DNA of 64,000 bases from Enterovirga aerilata (GTDB lineage: Bacteria; Pseudomonadota; Alphaproteobacteria; Rhizobiales; Beijerinckiaceae): assembly GCF_013044135.1 (NCBI RefSeq), contig NZ_JABEPP010000006.1:62001-126000 (forward strand), given 5' to 3'. Below are positions 9,486 to 18,120 of the stretch, in pieces. The position numbers and the translations under genes are program-made. The notes beneath the pieces are model-generated. The model ran no database searches, was not told the DNA's origin, and was given only the letters and a program-made list of their open reading frames with translations. Numbering within the stretch: the stretch's first letter is position 1; every line of letters starts with the position of its first letter.

Positions 9486-9968
9486 TTGGCCGACCCGTCG
9501 CCGCTGCCGCCGGGTGATGCGCCCCGCCGCAAGGTGCAATCGGTCCTGTTCGTCTGCGCGCACAATTCCGTGCGCTCGCCCATGGCCGAGGCGCTGGCCC
9601 GCCACTATTTCGGCAAGTCCATCTACGTGCAGTCGGCCGGCGTGCGGGCGGGCGAGCGGGACCCCTTCGCGGTCGCGGCGCTCGACGAGCTCGGAATCGA
9701 CGGCTCGAAGCACAAGCCCCGCACGCTGGCTGAACTGGAGGAATGGGAGGGGCTTAATTTCGACCTGATCGTCTCGCTCTCGCCGGAGGCGCACCATGCC
9801 GCGCTCGAGCTCACCCGCACGCTCGCCTGTGACGTCGAATACTGGCCGACCGCGGACCCGACCATCGTCCAGGGCTCGCGCGACCAGATCATGGACGCCT
9901 ACCGCAACACGCGCGACGGGCTCTCCTACCGCATCCGGCTTCGGCTCAGATCGGAAGGAGGAGCCTGA
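9486..9968 (+). CDS. Low-molecular-weight protein tyrosine phosphatase-like / arsenate reductase-like protein
   Basis: 160 residues with the C-X5-R active-site loop CAHNSVRS near residue 24, followed by PMAEALARHYF, the typical start of this fold. The acid region WPTADPTI (Asp-Pro) supplies the general acid. Such proteins dephosphorylate phosphotyrosine or, with extra cysteines, reduce arsenate; the further conserved Cys pair of thioredoxin-coupled ArsC is not obvious, so a phosphatase role is more likely. It uses a TTG start and overlaps the convergent azlD by 23 nt at the 3' ends. Confidence 0.85.
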   Translation: MADPSPLPPGDAPRRKVQSVLFVCAHNSVRSPMAEALARHYFGKSIYVQSAGVRAGERDPFAVAALDELGIDGSKHKPRTLAELEEWEGLNFDLIVSLSPEAHHAALELTRTLACDVEYWPTADPTIVQGSRDQIMDAYRNTRDGLSYRIRLRLRSEGGA

Positions 9969-10266
9969 TCCCGGCCGCCACGCCGAGCCCGGCGGCGAGC
10001 GCCAGCACCTCGTTGCGGACGAGCGCCATGGTCAGGACGCCGGCCACGATCCCGGCGATCGCATCCGGCCCGGACCGGGCCGCGATGGGCAGTACGGTCG
10101 CGGCCACGATGGAGCCGGGCAGCGCCGCGAGCGCCCGTTGCACGGCGGGCGTCAGGCGCACGCGGCTCATCAGGACCACGCCCGACACGCGGCACAGATA
10201 GGTCGCGGCCGCCATGGCCAGGATGGCGAGCGCCGGCCCGTACCCGCCCAGATCACCCGCGGTCAC
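9946..10266 (-). CDS. azlD: AzlD-family branched-chain amino acid exporter small subunit
   Basis: 106 residues with three to four hydrophobic helices, including LAILAMAAATYLCRVSGVVLM and ALAALPGSIVAATVLPIA, which carry the AzlD pattern of R near the first helix and a conserved P in the second. It is the small partner of AzlC; AzlCD exports branched-chain amino acids and analogues. A GTG start 14 nt inside the azlC 3' end gives the family length; the longer frame would overlap azlC extensively. The overlap implies translational coupling. Confidence 0.85.
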   Translation of the reverse strand: MTAGDLGGYGPALAILAMAAATYLCRVSGVVLMSRVRLTPAVQRALAALPGSIVAATVLPIAARSGPDAIAGIVAGVLTMALVRNEVLALAAGLGVAAGIRLLLPI

Positions 10267-10969
10267 GGACGAGCGCTCCCGTGAAAGCGCCGGCGAGCGC
10301 GCCGGCCACGATGAAGAGGTAGCCGGGCACGAGCGCCTGCACGGCGAGCCCGACGAGGCCCGCGACGGCCCAGGGCAGGGCCGAGGCACGGAGACCGCGC
10401 CAGAGCGGCACGGCCATCGCGGCGAAGAAGACCGGCATCACGAGGTCGAGGGCAAAGCGGCGCGGCTCGGCGACGAGCGAGCCCGCGAGGTAGCCCGGGA
10501 TGGTGCCGGAAACCCAGACTACCCAGCTCAGCATTCCCGATCCGAACAGGACGCCGAGGTCGCGCCCGCCCTCCTCGCGATAGCGTGTGGCCAGGATCCA
10601 GCTCGCATCGACCAGGAAGAATAGGCCGAGCGCGCTGCGCACCGGTGGGCCGCCCCGGAGCCAGGGCTGGATGGAGGCTCCCATGAGGGCGAAGCGCGCA
10701 TTGACGGTCGCCGTGACGAGCGCGACCGTGAGCAGGCTCGCGGCGGTCCAGGTGGATTGCCAGAGCTCGAGCGACACCATCTGCGCCGCCCCGGCATAGA
10801 CGATGGCGCTCATGGCCGTGGCTTCGGCAAGGGTCAGCCCGCGATTGGCCGAAGCCGCCCCGAAGGCGAGCGAATACACGACCAGGCCGGGCAGCACCGG
10901 CACCAGCATCCGGGCGCCGAGGAGGCAGCCCTGCAGGGTCAGGGTGGGGCGGGACGACGGCAGCGACAC
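10253..10969 (-). CDS. azlC: AzlC-family branched-chain amino acid exporter large subunit
   Basis: A 238-residue membrane protein with about six helices. The region GLTLAEATAMSAIVYAGAAQMVSLELW matches the family hallmark, and NARFALMGASIQPWL is the second conserved segment. It pairs with the overlapping azlD gene to form the inner-membrane exporter. The 5' side is divergent from the phosphopantetheinyl transferase gene across about 110 nt that must hold both promoters. Confidence 0.9.
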   Translation of the reverse strand: MSLPSSRPTLTLQGCLLGARMLVPVLPGLVVYSLAFGAASANRGLTLAEATAMSAIVYAGAAQMVSLELWQSTWTAASLLTVALVTATVNARFALMGASIQPWLRGGPPVRSALGLFFLVDASWILATRYREEGGRDLGVLFGSGMLSWVVWVSGTIPGYLAGSLVAEPRRFALDLVMPVFFAAMAVPLWRGLRASALPWAVAGLVGLAVQALVPGYLFIVAGALAGAFTGALVRDRG

Positions 10970-11081
10970 GATGCGAGCTCCGGCCGGGCTTCGCCGACTC
11001 GGGCATGGGCGTCAACGGCGCGAGCCGCGAAACGGGGCTCGTCCTCTCGCGAGGCCGACCGCAACCGGCTATGCCAAGGCC

Positions 11082-11705
11082 ATGCGGCCGATCTCGCGTC
11101 CCGAGCACTGGGCGGGCGAATGGCCCGCGGTCGTCGTCGCGGCGGCGGGTCGGGACGAGCGCCGGACGCTGCTGCGCGCGCTCGCCGCCCGCATGCTCGA
11201 TCTGTCCCCGAACGAGGTCTCGATCTCGCACGGGGAGGGGCGGGCGCCTCGCCTGACCAGGCCCGCCGGAACCCGCCTTTACCTGTCCTGCGCGGGCCGC
11301 GCAGGCCTCGCGGCGATGGCGGTCGGCCGTGCGCCTATCGGCGTGGACGTCGAAGCGGTCGAGCCGGAAGCCGAGCCGGCCTGGAACGTGCTGCACGCCG
11401 AAGAGCAGGCCTTCCTGTGCCGGCTCGCCCCCGGGGAGCGCGGGGGGGCCTTCGCCCGGCTTTGGGCGTGCAAGGAGGCCTACCTGAAGGCGCTCGGAAC
11501 CGGCCTTGCGCGCGAGCCCTCGAGCTTTGCGGTCCTGCCCGGGCCGGACGGATCGGTCTGCGTCCGCGACGCCCACGCGCCGGCCGCGGGCATCGCGCTC
11601 TCGGCGGCCTGGGTCGCCTTCGAGGGGCGGGATTTCGCGGTCGCGCTTGCAGAATTGGGCGCCGCGAGCCGCAGGACGGGATCACGGGATGCAGGGATGC
11701 CGTGA
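11082..11705 (+). CDS. 4'-phosphopantetheinyl transferase superfamily protein (Sfp type)
   Basis: A 207-residue enzyme predicted to move the 4'-phosphopantetheine arm of CoA onto a carrier protein Ser. It has the Sfp/HetI signatures IGVDVEAVE (Mg-binding Asp) and RLWACKEAYLKALGTGL (the W-K-E-A motif with the catalytic Glu/Lys). The upstream LYLSCAGRAGLAAMAVG region corresponds to the usual (N/S)(L/I)SH area, but the His is replaced here (LSCAGR), which is worth noting. No polyketide or peptide synthetase lies in the window. The target could be an acyl carrier or aminoadipate-type protein encoded elsewhere. Confidence 0.8.
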   Translation: MRPISRPEHWAGEWPAVVVAAAGRDERRTLLRALAARMLDLSPNEVSISHGEGRAPRLTRPAGTRLYLSCAGRAGLAAMAVGRAPIGVDVEAVEPEAEPAWNVLHAEEQAFLCRLAPGERGGAFARLWACKEAYLKALGTGLAREPSSFAVLPGPDGSVCVRDAHAPAAGIALSAAWVAFEGRDFAVALAELGAASRRTGSRDAGMP

Positions 11706-11865
11706 TCCTTGCCGCGGTCGCTGCCATCCTTGCTCCGGCGCATCTCAGGTTCGCCGGATCATGGCGGACCAGGAACCAGGATCATGCGGGAATCGCTTCC
11801 CGCGGGGACCCCGGAGCGACCCTGCTTTGAAGGGCGCGTACCCCTGTTGACTCTCTTCAGTTCCA

Positions 11866-11880
11866 GAACAAAATAGGAAC
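11866..11880. promoter_or_regulatory. Putative LexA (SOS) box, GAAC-N7-GAAC
   Basis: GAACAAAATAGGAAC is an exact GAAC-N7-GAAC operator with an AT-rich spacer, nearly the same as the site at 2805. A TTGACT hexamer at 11847-11852 followed 17 nt later by AAAATA makes a plausible -35/-10 pair whose -10 would lie inside the operator, a normal arrangement for repression. The site ends 23 nt before the ATG at 11904. LexA binding is inferred. Confidence 0.72.
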
Positions 11881-11903
11881 ATCGAAATCCAGGGCGGTTG
11901 ACC

Positions 11904-12122
11904 ATGGCCGAGCTTCGATGCGGGAACGTCACCCATGCGGCGGAGGGACCGCGCGAATCCGACCGGGAGGTCGCGGCCGCCATCGACGCCTATCTGAAGC
12001 TCGCCAACGGCGATCTCAGGCTCGCGCTCGCGGTCTCGGTGGCCGACGGCATCGCCGTATCGAAGCTTGTCTCGACCGGCTTCGCCCGCTGGCGCCAGCC
12101 GAGATCGCGCAGGGGGGCCTGA
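11904..12122 (+). CDS. Small hypothetical protein behind an SOS-box-like site
   Basis: 72 residues, unrecognised. The ATG gives MAELRCGNVTHAAEGPRES. The centre (residues ~20-60) is helical, with a hydrophobic run LRLALAVSVADGIAVSKLVS that is amphipathic rather than clearly membrane-spanning, and the tail is basic (RWRQPRSRRGA). The putative LexA box and promoter directly upstream imply damage-inducible expression. Its size resembles DidA, the small SOS-induced division inhibitor of Caulobacter, but I see no sequence reason to equate them. The stop is 21 nt from that of the convergent 27-residue microprotein. Confidence 0.65.
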   Translation: MAELRCGNVTHAAEGPRESDREVAAAIDAYLKLANGDLRLALAVSVADGIAVSKLVSTGFARWRQPRSRRGA

Positions 12123-12143
12123 GGTCCGCGCCGAAGGTGCCCG

Positions 12144-12227
12144 TCACAGGCCGCGGCTGAGCAGCCAACCCACCGCGGAGAGCGGGGCGACGATGCCGAG
12201 CAGGGTCGGCAGGATGTGCCGGGCCAT
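12144..12227 (-). CDS. 27-residue single-helix membrane microprotein
   Basis: A very short open frame starting MARHILPTLLG and ending WLLSRGL. Nearly the whole length (residues 4-24) is one hydrophobic helix with a basic N-terminal edge (R3, H4) and a terminal Arg, so an inner-membrane peptide is likely. The case for translation is an AAGGAGG ribosome binding site 6 nt before the ATG, the best in the neighbourhood. It is too short to assign by family. About 69 nt upstream on its strand is a one-mismatch relative of the SOS operator (12296-12310), less convincing than the other two sites. Confidence 0.45.
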   Translation of the reverse strand: MARHILPTLLGIVAPLSAVGWLLSRGL

Positions 12228-12339
12228 GGGGGCCTCCTTGTCGGCGAGCTTTTCGCGGGACCGCGTTGCGGCCGGATGTCTCGAAACGGGACGTTGTTCC
12301 GGGGCGGTTGCGCCCCCCGTTCGACGGCCGCCTGCCCGG

Positions 12340-13572
12340 ATGTTAGGCAGCGGGCGACTCGCCGGACCGGGCGAGCCTCCGGTCGCGGTCGTGTTCCTCG
12401 CTCTTCTCTTCCCCTACCTGCTCAGCCAGTTCTATCGCGCCTTCCTGGCCGTGGTGGCGGGCGACGTCTCGCGCGACCTGGGCCTGGACGCGGCGGGGCT
12501 CGCGAGCCTTCAGGCCGCCTTCCTCCTCGCCTTCGCGCTGTGCCAGATCCCGGTCGGCGTGGCGCTCGACCGATTCGGGCCGCGCCGGACGCTGGCCTGC
12601 GGCATGTGCTCGGCCGTGATCGGCGGCGTGCTCTTCGCCTTCGCCGGCAGCCTGTCGCAGGCCCTGGCTGCCATGGCGCTCACCGGCGGCGGCTGCGCGC
12701 CCGTGCTGATGACCGGCTTCTACCTGATCGCCCGCACCTATCCGGCCGCGCGCTTCGCGACGCTGTCCTCCCTGCTCCTCGGCCTCGGCTCCCTCGGCGA
12801 TCCCCTGAGCGGGACGCCGCTGGCGCTCGCCGTCTCGGCATTCGGCTGGCGCCCGACCATGCTTGGGATCGCGGGGATCGCGGCCCTGAGCCTCGTCTGC
12901 GTCTCGCTCGTGCTGCGCGACCCGCCGCGCGCCGATGCGCCGGGCGGCGCCGTTTCGCCGCTCGCCGGCGCGCGGCAGATCCTCGCCATGCGGGCGCTCT
13001 GGCCGATCTTCCCCATCGCGCTCGTCAGCTATGCCTGCGTCATCGCCACCCGCGGCCTCTGGATCGCCCCGTATCTGGATACGGTGCACGGCTTCTCGCC
13101 CGAGCTGCGCAGCCTCGGCGCGACGGCCATGGGCTTCGCCATCGCGGCCGGAGCGCTCCTCTACGCGCCGCTGAACCGGCTCTTCGGCAATGCCAAGTAC
13201 ACGGCGGCCGCGGGCGTCGGGATCTCGGTCGCGGCCTGGCTCGTCCTCGGGCTCTTCGGCGAGCGGTCGGGCGCACTCGCGGTGACGCTCCTCCTGCTCG
13301 TCGCCTGCCTGGGAGCGCCCTTCGCCATCATCATGGCGCATGCGCGCTCCTTCATGCCGACCCACCTGCTCGGGCAGGGCGTCACGATCATGAACCTCGC
13401 CTTCATGGGCGGGGCCGGGCTCGGGCAGTGGTTCTCGGGCCGCTATGTACGGGCGGCGGAGCTCGCCGGCACCGCGCCGTCCGACCTCTACGGGCGGCTC
13501 TTCACGGCTTTCGGGCTGGTGCTCGGCGCGACGCTCGCCATCTATCTCCTGGCCCCGCGCGAGCGGCGCTGA
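12340..13572 (+). CDS. Major facilitator superfamily transporter
   Basis: A 410-residue protein with about 12 hydrophobic helices. The loop between helices 2 and 3 carries GVALDRFGPRRTLACG, the MFS signature (G-x3-D-R-x-G-x-R-R). LALTGGGCAPVLMTGFYLIARTYPAARFATLSSLLLGLGSLG is the conserved helix 4-5 region of this subfamily. The ATG at MLGSGRLAGP is used because helix 1 begins shortly after; longer in-frame extensions overlap the microprotein region and are Arg/Pro-rich. The substrate is unknown. The next gene, BolA, is convergent with only 2 nt between stops. Confidence 0.9.
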   Translation: MLGSGRLAGPGEPPVAVVFLALLFPYLLSQFYRAFLAVVAGDVSRDLGLDAAGLASLQAAFLLAFALCQIPVGVALDRFGPRRTLACGMCSAVIGGVLFAFAGSLSQALAAMALTGGGCAPVLMTGFYLIARTYPAARFATLSSLLLGLGSLGDPLSGTPLALAVSAFGWRPTMLGIAGIAALSLVCVSLVLRDPPRADAPGGAVSPLAGARQILAMRALWPIFPIALVSYACVIATRGLWIAPYLDTVHGFSPELRSLGATAMGFAIAAGALLYAPLNRLFGNAKYTAAAGVGISVAAWLVLGLFGERSGALAVTLLLLVACLGAPFAIIMAHARSFMPTHLLGQGVTIMNLAFMGGAGLGQWFSGRYVRAAELAGTAPSDLYGRLFTAFGLVLGATLAIYLLAPRERR

Positions 13573-13574
13573 TC

Positions 13575-13844
13575 CTATTCGCCAGGCGCCCGCGCCCGGA
13601 TCGCCAGCGCGTGGAGCCCGTTCGGCCCGAACGCGTCCGCCAGCGCGGCATTCACCATGCGGTGGCGCTCCACCCGGCTCTTGCCCGCGAAGGCTTCCGA
13701 CACGACATCGATCCTGAAATGCGTTTCACCGCCTTCCCGCCAGCCGGCATGGCCGGCATGCAGATGCGATTCGTCCTCGATCGTGAGCTCCAGCGGGCGA
13801 AGCTCCCGGGTCACGATTTCGACCATCCGATCCCTTAAGCTCAC
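13575..13844 (-). CDS. BolA family protein
   Basis: An 89-residue protein of the BolA fold. Visible features are ESHLHAGHAGWREGGETHFRIDVVSEAFAGKSRVERHRMVNAAL, with the family's conserved S-H-x-H-x-G-H, F-x-G-x-x-x-v-x-R-H pattern and invariant His of the FAGKSRVERHR motif. BolA proteins partner monothiol glutaredoxins in Fe-S handling and influence cell shape. It is divergent from the J-domain protein gene, with about 75 nt between starts, an association conserved in Hyphomicrobiales. Confidence 0.95.
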   Translation of the reverse strand: MSLRDRMVEIVTRELRPLELTIEDESHLHAGHAGWREGGETHFRIDVVSEAFAGKSRVERHRMVNAALADAFGPNGLHALAIRARAPGE

Positions 13845-13918
13845 TTCGTTCCTCCATGTGCGAGGCGGCGTTCCCTCGGCTTGCCGCTTCGTCCCGCGCC
13901 ATCGATAATCGGTTCGTC

Positions 13919-14530
13919 ATGGGTCTCAATTCGCCGCTGTTCGACAAGGTCCGCATCAAGCCGCGCTGCGAGGAGCCGCGGCGGGACGCGCCGACCTGCG
14001 AGCGCGCGGGCTGCACGCAAGCGGGGCTCCACCGCGCCCCCAAGGGGCGGGGGCGGGAGGGCCAGTACTGGAACTTCTGCCTGTCGCACGTGCGGGAGTA
14101 CAACGCCGCCTACAACTACTTCGCCGGCATGTCGGACGAGGACGTCCAGGCCTACCAGAAGGAGGCCGTGGTCGGGCATCGGCCGACCTGGAACATGTCG
14201 GTCAATGGCGGCCACCGCCGCCGGGACGGGGCGGCGAACCCGGACGAGTTCGATTATCTCGATCCGCTCGGGATCATGCGCTCGGCCGGATTCGAGCGGG
14301 CAAGGGCCACGCCCGAGCCGGCCCGGCCGCGCCGTCCGGGGCCGGTCATGCAGGCACTCGAGACGCTCGGCCTCGACGAGAGCGCCGGCGCGGTCGAGAT
14401 CAAGGCGCAGTACAAGACGCTCGTGAAACGCTTCCATCCGGACGCCCATGGCGGCGACCGCTCCTACGAGCCGCGCCTGCGCGACATCATCCGCGCGCAT
14501 GACACGCTCAAGGCCGCGGGCCTGTGCTGA
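13919..14530 (+). CDS. J-domain (DnaJ-like) co-chaperone
   Basis: A 203-residue protein with a C-terminal J domain (about residues 140-200) carrying the HPD motif in VKRFHPDAHGG, which stimulates the ATPase of a DnaK-type Hsp70. The N-terminal part (CERAGCTQAGLHRAPKGR...YWNFCLSHVREYNAAYNYF) has a Cys/His set that may bind a metal and is typical of the short DnaJ-like proteins found beside bolA and cobS in this order. The ATG at MGLNSPLFDKVRIKPRC was preferred over one 63 nt upstream because family members begin with this segment. Confidence 0.88.
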   Translation: MGLNSPLFDKVRIKPRCEEPRRDAPTCERAGCTQAGLHRAPKGRGREGQYWNFCLSHVREYNAAYNYFAGMSDEDVQAYQKEAVVGHRPTWNMSVNGGHRRRDGAANPDEFDYLDPLGIMRSAGFERARATPEPARPRRPGPVMQALETLGLDESAGAVEIKAQYKTLVKRFHPDAHGGDRSYEPRLRDIIRAHDTLKAAGLC

Positions 14531-14553
14531 GCGGTACGCAACGGACCCCGGCG

Positions 14554-14574
14554 CCCGGGCAAATTGCGCCCGGG
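14554..14574 (+). terminator. Hairpin after the J-domain gene, possible terminator
   Basis: A perfect 7-bp GC stem (CCCGGGC / GCCCGGG) with a 7-nt loop lies 23 nt past the stop of the J-domain gene and before cobS. There is no U-run after it, so intrinsic termination is uncertain. Confidence 0.3.
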
Positions 14575-14678
14575 GCAGGGCGCCGCTAAGGACAGGACGT
14601 ATCCCAGGTCACCCCACCAGGATCGCCGCATAGAGCGCGGCAGGGCTCTTGCAGAGCCGCCGCCGAAGAGGCTTCTCG

Positions 14679-15665
14679 ATGCTCGCCACTGACAGTTCCG
14701 TTCCTGGCATGCCGGACATGAAGGTGTCCGTCCGGCAGGTCTTCGGGATCAATTCCGACCTGGAGGTTCCGGCCTATTCGCAGACGGACCCGCATGTCCC
14801 GGACGTCGATCCGGACTACCTCTTCGATCCGCCGACGACGCTGGCGATCCTGGCGGGCTTCGCCCGCAACCGCCGCGTCATCGTCACCGGCTATCACGGC
14901 ACCGGCAAGTCGACCCATATCGAGCAGGTGGCCGCGCGGCTGAACTGGCCCTGCGTGCGCATCAACCTCGACAGCCACGTCTCTCGCATCGATCTGGTAG
15001 GGAAGGACGCGATCGTCCTGCGCGACGGCAAGCAGGTGACCGAGTTCAGGGACGGCATCCTGCCCTGGGCGTACCAGAACAATGTCGCACTCGTCTTCGA
15101 CGAATACGATGCCGGCCGGCCGGACGTGATGTTCGTGATCCAGCGGGTGCTCGAATCGTCGGGGCGCCTGACGCTCCTCGACCAGAGCCGCGTCATCCGC
15201 CCGCATCCCGCCTTCCGGCTCTTCGCCACCGCCAACACGATCGGGCTCGGGGATACGACAGGCCTCTATCACGGCACGCAGCAGATCAACCAGGCGCAGA
15301 TGGACCGCTGGTCCATCGTGACCACCCTGAACTACCTGCCGCATGACGAGGAGGTCGAGATCGTCCTGTCCAAGGCGCACCACTACCGCACGCCGGAGGG
15401 CCGCGACATCGTAGGCAAGATGGTGCGCGTGGCCGATCTCACCCGCAACGCCTTCATCAGCGGCGACCTTTCGACCGTGATGTCGCCCCGCACCGTGATC
15501 ACCTGGGCGGAGAACGCGGAGATCTTCGGCGATATCGGTTTCGCGTTTCGGGTGACGTTCCTGAACAAGTGCGACGAGCTCGAGCGGACGCTCGTCGCCG
15601 AGTTCTACCAGCGCTGCTTCGGCAAGGAGCTGCCCGAGAGCGCGGTCAACGTCGCCCTGAGCTGA
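14679..15665 (+). CDS. cobS: Cobaltochelatase subunit CobS
   Basis: The AAA+ subunit of the ATP-dependent aerobic cobaltochelatase CobNST, which inserts Co2+ into hydrogenobyrinic acid a,c-diamide during cobalamin synthesis. At 328 residues it is full length. It shows Walker [10 protein letters not shown] near residue 72, Walker [11 protein letters not shown] and the sensor segment [13 protein letters not shown]. The N-terminal [18 protein letters not shown] is diagnostic for CobS. cobT follows after an intervening DUF29 gene; cobN is not in the window. No cobalamin riboswitch is evident in the roughly 150 nt upstream. Confidence 0.97.
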   Translation: MLATDSSVPGMPDMKVSVRQVFGINSDLEVPAYSQTDPHVPDVDPDYLFDPPTTLAILAGFARNRRVIVTGYHGTGKSTHIEQVAARLNWPCVRINLDSHVSRIDLVGKDAIVLRDGKQVTEFRDGILPWAYQNNVALVFDEYDAGRPDVMFVIQRVLESSGRLTLLDQSRVIRPHPAFRLFATANTIGLGDTTGLYHGTQQINQAQMDRWSIVTTLNYLPHDEEVEIVLSKAHHYRTPEGRDIVGKMVRVADLTRNAFISGDLSTVMSPRTVITWAENAEIFGDIGFAFRVTFLNKCDELERTLVAEFYQRCFGKELPESAVNVALS

Positions 15666-15727
15666 GGAACGCCGCCGCGGGAGCGCCTCGATCTCTGCTA
15701 TCATCGGGCTCGGCAAGGGAGGCTTTC

Positions 15728-16225
15728 ATGAGCCACTCCGCGATCAAGAACAGGCCCGATTCACCCGCCCGGGCCGCCACGCGACACGACGAGGATCTCT
15801 ACACCTGGGTGCAGGAGCAGGTTGCCCTGCTCCGCGCCGGACGCCTCGACGCGGAGAACATCGCCGAGGAACTGAGCGACGTGGGCAAGAGCGAGTTCTC
15901 CAAGCTGCAGAGCGCGCTCGAGATCATCCTCGCCCTCATGCTGAAATGGAATCATCAGCCCGAGCGGAGAAGCCGGAGCTGGGCCAACGCGATCGCTGCG
16001 CAGCGCGGCGAATTCTCCGACGTCCTGACCGACAATTCGGGACTGAAGTCCCGCCGCTCTGAGGCGTTGCGGCGAGCCTATAGGACGACGCGCCTAGCCG
16101 CGTCGTCCGAGACGAACCTTCCGAGTGAGAGCTTTCCAGACGAGTGCCCTTATGGTTGGGAAGAGATACTTGACCGTCCGTTCATCTACGAACCGCTTGC
16201 CTCCTCGGGTGGGAAGCACCGCTGA
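15728..16225 (+). CDS. DUF29 family protein inserted between cobS and cobT
   Basis: 165 residues, with the DUF29 pattern [67 protein letters not shown] near the N-terminus, followed by a C-terminal [20 protein letters not shown]29 proteins are small, helical and of unknown function; they are frequent in cyanobacteria and alphaproteobacteria, often in several copies and near mobile DNA. It sits 62 nt after cobS, and its stop overlaps the cobT start (TGATG), so cobT translation is coupled to it. I infer insertion into a normally adjacent cobS-cobT pair. Confidence 0.85.
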   Translation: MSHSAIKNRPDSPARAATRHDEDLYTWVQEQVALLRAGRLDAENIAEELSDVGKSEFSKLQSALEIILALMLKWNHQPERRSRSWANAIAAQRGEFSDVLTDNSGLKSRRSEALRRAYRTTRLAASSETNLPSESFPDECPYGWEEILDRPFIYEPLASSGGKHR

Positions 16226-18120
16226 TGTCCATCTCCAACCGTAAGCCGGGCGAGCGCAAGGAAGCCCCGAACGAGCCGCTGAAACGGGCGATCGCGGGCG
16301 CCATGCGGGCGCTCGCGCGCCAGCCCGATCTCGAGGTCACCTACGCGTCCGACCGCCCGTTGCTCACGAGCGGCAAGGCGCGGCTCCCGGAGCCGCCCCG
16401 CAAGCTGTCGGCCGAGGACGTTGCGATCGTGCGCGGCCACGCCGACTCGATGGCGCTCCGCCTCGCCTGCCACGACGCCGCCTTGCATCGCCGCCATGCG
16501 CCTCAGGGCCAGGCGGCCCGGGCCATGTTCGACGCGGTCGAGCAGGCGCGGGTGGAGGCCATCGGCTCCCGTCGCATGGAGGGCGTCGCCGGCAACATCT
16601 CGGCCATGATCGAGGACCGCTATCATCGCGGCGGCAAGTACGAGGACATCACCGACCGGGCGGACGCTCCGCTCGAGGACGCCGTCGCCCTCCTGGTGCG
16701 GGAGCGTCTGACCGGCTTGAAGCCGCCCGAGGCCGCCGCGAAGATCGTCGACCTGTGGCGCGACCACATCGAGCAGAAGGCCGGACACGACCTCGACGGC
16801 CTCCTGAAGAACATCGAGAACCAGCGCAGCTTCGCCCGTTCGGTCCGCGATCTCCTCGCCTCGCTCGACATGTCGGACGAGAGCGCGCTCGAGCGCGACG
16901 AGCAGGAGGACGAGGACGAGAATCAGACCGAGAGCGAGGAGCAGGGCGGCGAGGGCGAGGCGGAGGAGCAGCGTCAGGGCGAGCGGGCGGAGGTCGATCT
17001 CCAGGAGGAGGCTGCCGACGAGCTCGAGGACGGCGCGATGGAGGCGGCGGACGCGCCGTCCGGCGAACTGCCGGAGGAGGCCGACGACACCGATTCCGAG
17101 GCCGCATCCGAATCCTGGCGGCCGCCTGCGAACCGCGGCAACGAGCCGCGCGGGCCGGAATACAAGGCGTTCTCGACGAAGTTCGACGAGGTGGTTGAGG
17201 CTGACGAGCTGTGCGACCCCGACGAGCTCGCGCGCCTGCGCGCCTATCTCGACAAGCAGCTCTCGCACCTGCAGGGCGTGGTCGGGCGCCTCGCCAACCG
17301 GCTGCAGCGGCGGCTTCTCGCACAGCAGAACCGCTCCTGGGACTTCGACCTCGAGGAGGGGATCCTCGATCCGGCGCGGCTCGTCCGGGTCATCATCGAT
17401 CCGCACCAGCCGCTCTCCTTCAAGCAGGAGAAGGACACGCAATTCCGCGACACGGTCGTCACGCTGCTGATCGACAATTCCGGCTCGATGCGGGGCAGGC
17501 CTATCACGGTTGCGGCCACCTGCGCCGACATCCTGGCCCGCACTCTCGAGCGCTGCGGCGTGAAGGTCGAGATCCTCGGCTTCACGACGCGCGCCTGGAA
17601 GGGCGGGCAGTCGCGCGAGGCCTGGCTTCAGGCCGGCAAGCCGCCGAATCCCGGCCGGCTGAACGACCTCCGCCACATCATCTACAAGCCTGCCGACGCG
17701 CCCTGGCGCCGGGCCCGCAAGAATCTCGGCCTGATGATGCGCGAGGGATTGCTGAAGGAGAACATCGACGGCGAGGCCCTCGACTGGGCCCATAAGCGCC
17801 TGCTCGCCCGGCCCGAGCAGCGCCGCATCCTGATGGTGATCTCCGACGGCGCGCCGGTTGACGACTCGACGCTCTCCGTGAACCCAGGCAACTACCTGGA
17901 GCGGCATCTCCGCTTCGTCATCGAGGAAATCGAGACGCGCTCGCCTGTCGAGCTGATCGCGATCGGCATCGGCCACGACGTGACGCGCTACTACCGCCGC
18001 GCCGTGACCATCGTGGATGCCGAGGAACTCGGCGGAGCCATGACGGAGAAGCTCGCCGAGCTGTTCGACGAGACGGCGCCGCCTGCCATCGGCTACCCGC
18101 GCCCGCGGTACGCCGCTTGA
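16225..18120 (+). CDS. cobT: Cobaltochelatase subunit CobT
   Basis: The 631-residue partner of CobS in the cobalt chelatase. The N-terminal ~210 residues are the CobT domain. A strongly acidic Glu/Asp-rich linker follows (about 220-310). The C-terminal third is a von Willebrand A domain with the metal-ion-dependent adhesion site [11 protein letters not shown] (about residue 413) and [13 protein letters not shown]. This architecture is like BchD/ChlD of magnesium chelatase. It starts in the stop codon of the DUF29 gene and ends overlapping the TTG of the phytase-like gene. Confidence 0.97.
   Translation: MSISNRKPGERKEAPNEPLKRAIAGAMRALARQPDLEVTYASDRPLLTSGKARLPEPPRKLSAEDVAIVRGHADSMALRLACHDAALHRRHAPQGQAARAMFDAVEQARVEAIGSRRMEGVAGNISAMIEDRYHRGGKYEDITDRADAPLEDAVALLVRERLTGLKPPEAAAKIVDLWRDHIEQKAGHDLDGLLKNIENQRSFARSVRDLLASLDMSDESALERDEQEDEDENQTESEEQGGEGEAEEQRQGERAEVDLQEEAADELEDGAMEAADAPSGELPEEADDTDSEAASESWRPPANRGNEPRGPEYKAFSTKFDEVVEADELCDPDELARLRAYLDKQLSHLQGVVGRLANRLQRRLLAQQNRSWDFDLEEGILDPARLVRVIIDPHQPLSFKQEKDTQFRDTVVTLLIDNSGSMRGRPITVAATCADILARTLERCGVKVEILGFTTRAWKGGQSREAWLQAGKPPNPGRLNDLRHIIYKPADAPWRRARKNLGLMMREGLLKENIDGEALDWAHKRLLARPEQRRILMVISDGAPVDDSTLSVNPGNYLERHLRFVIEEIETRSPVELIAIGIGHDVTRYYRRAVTIVDAEELGGAMTEKLAELFDETAPPAIGYPRPRYAA

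Noticed and set aside
14531-14678. Possible cobalamin riboswitch upstream of cobS
   Set aside because: The space is only about 148 nt and no B12-box-like conserved elements could be found; only local GC hairpins are present.
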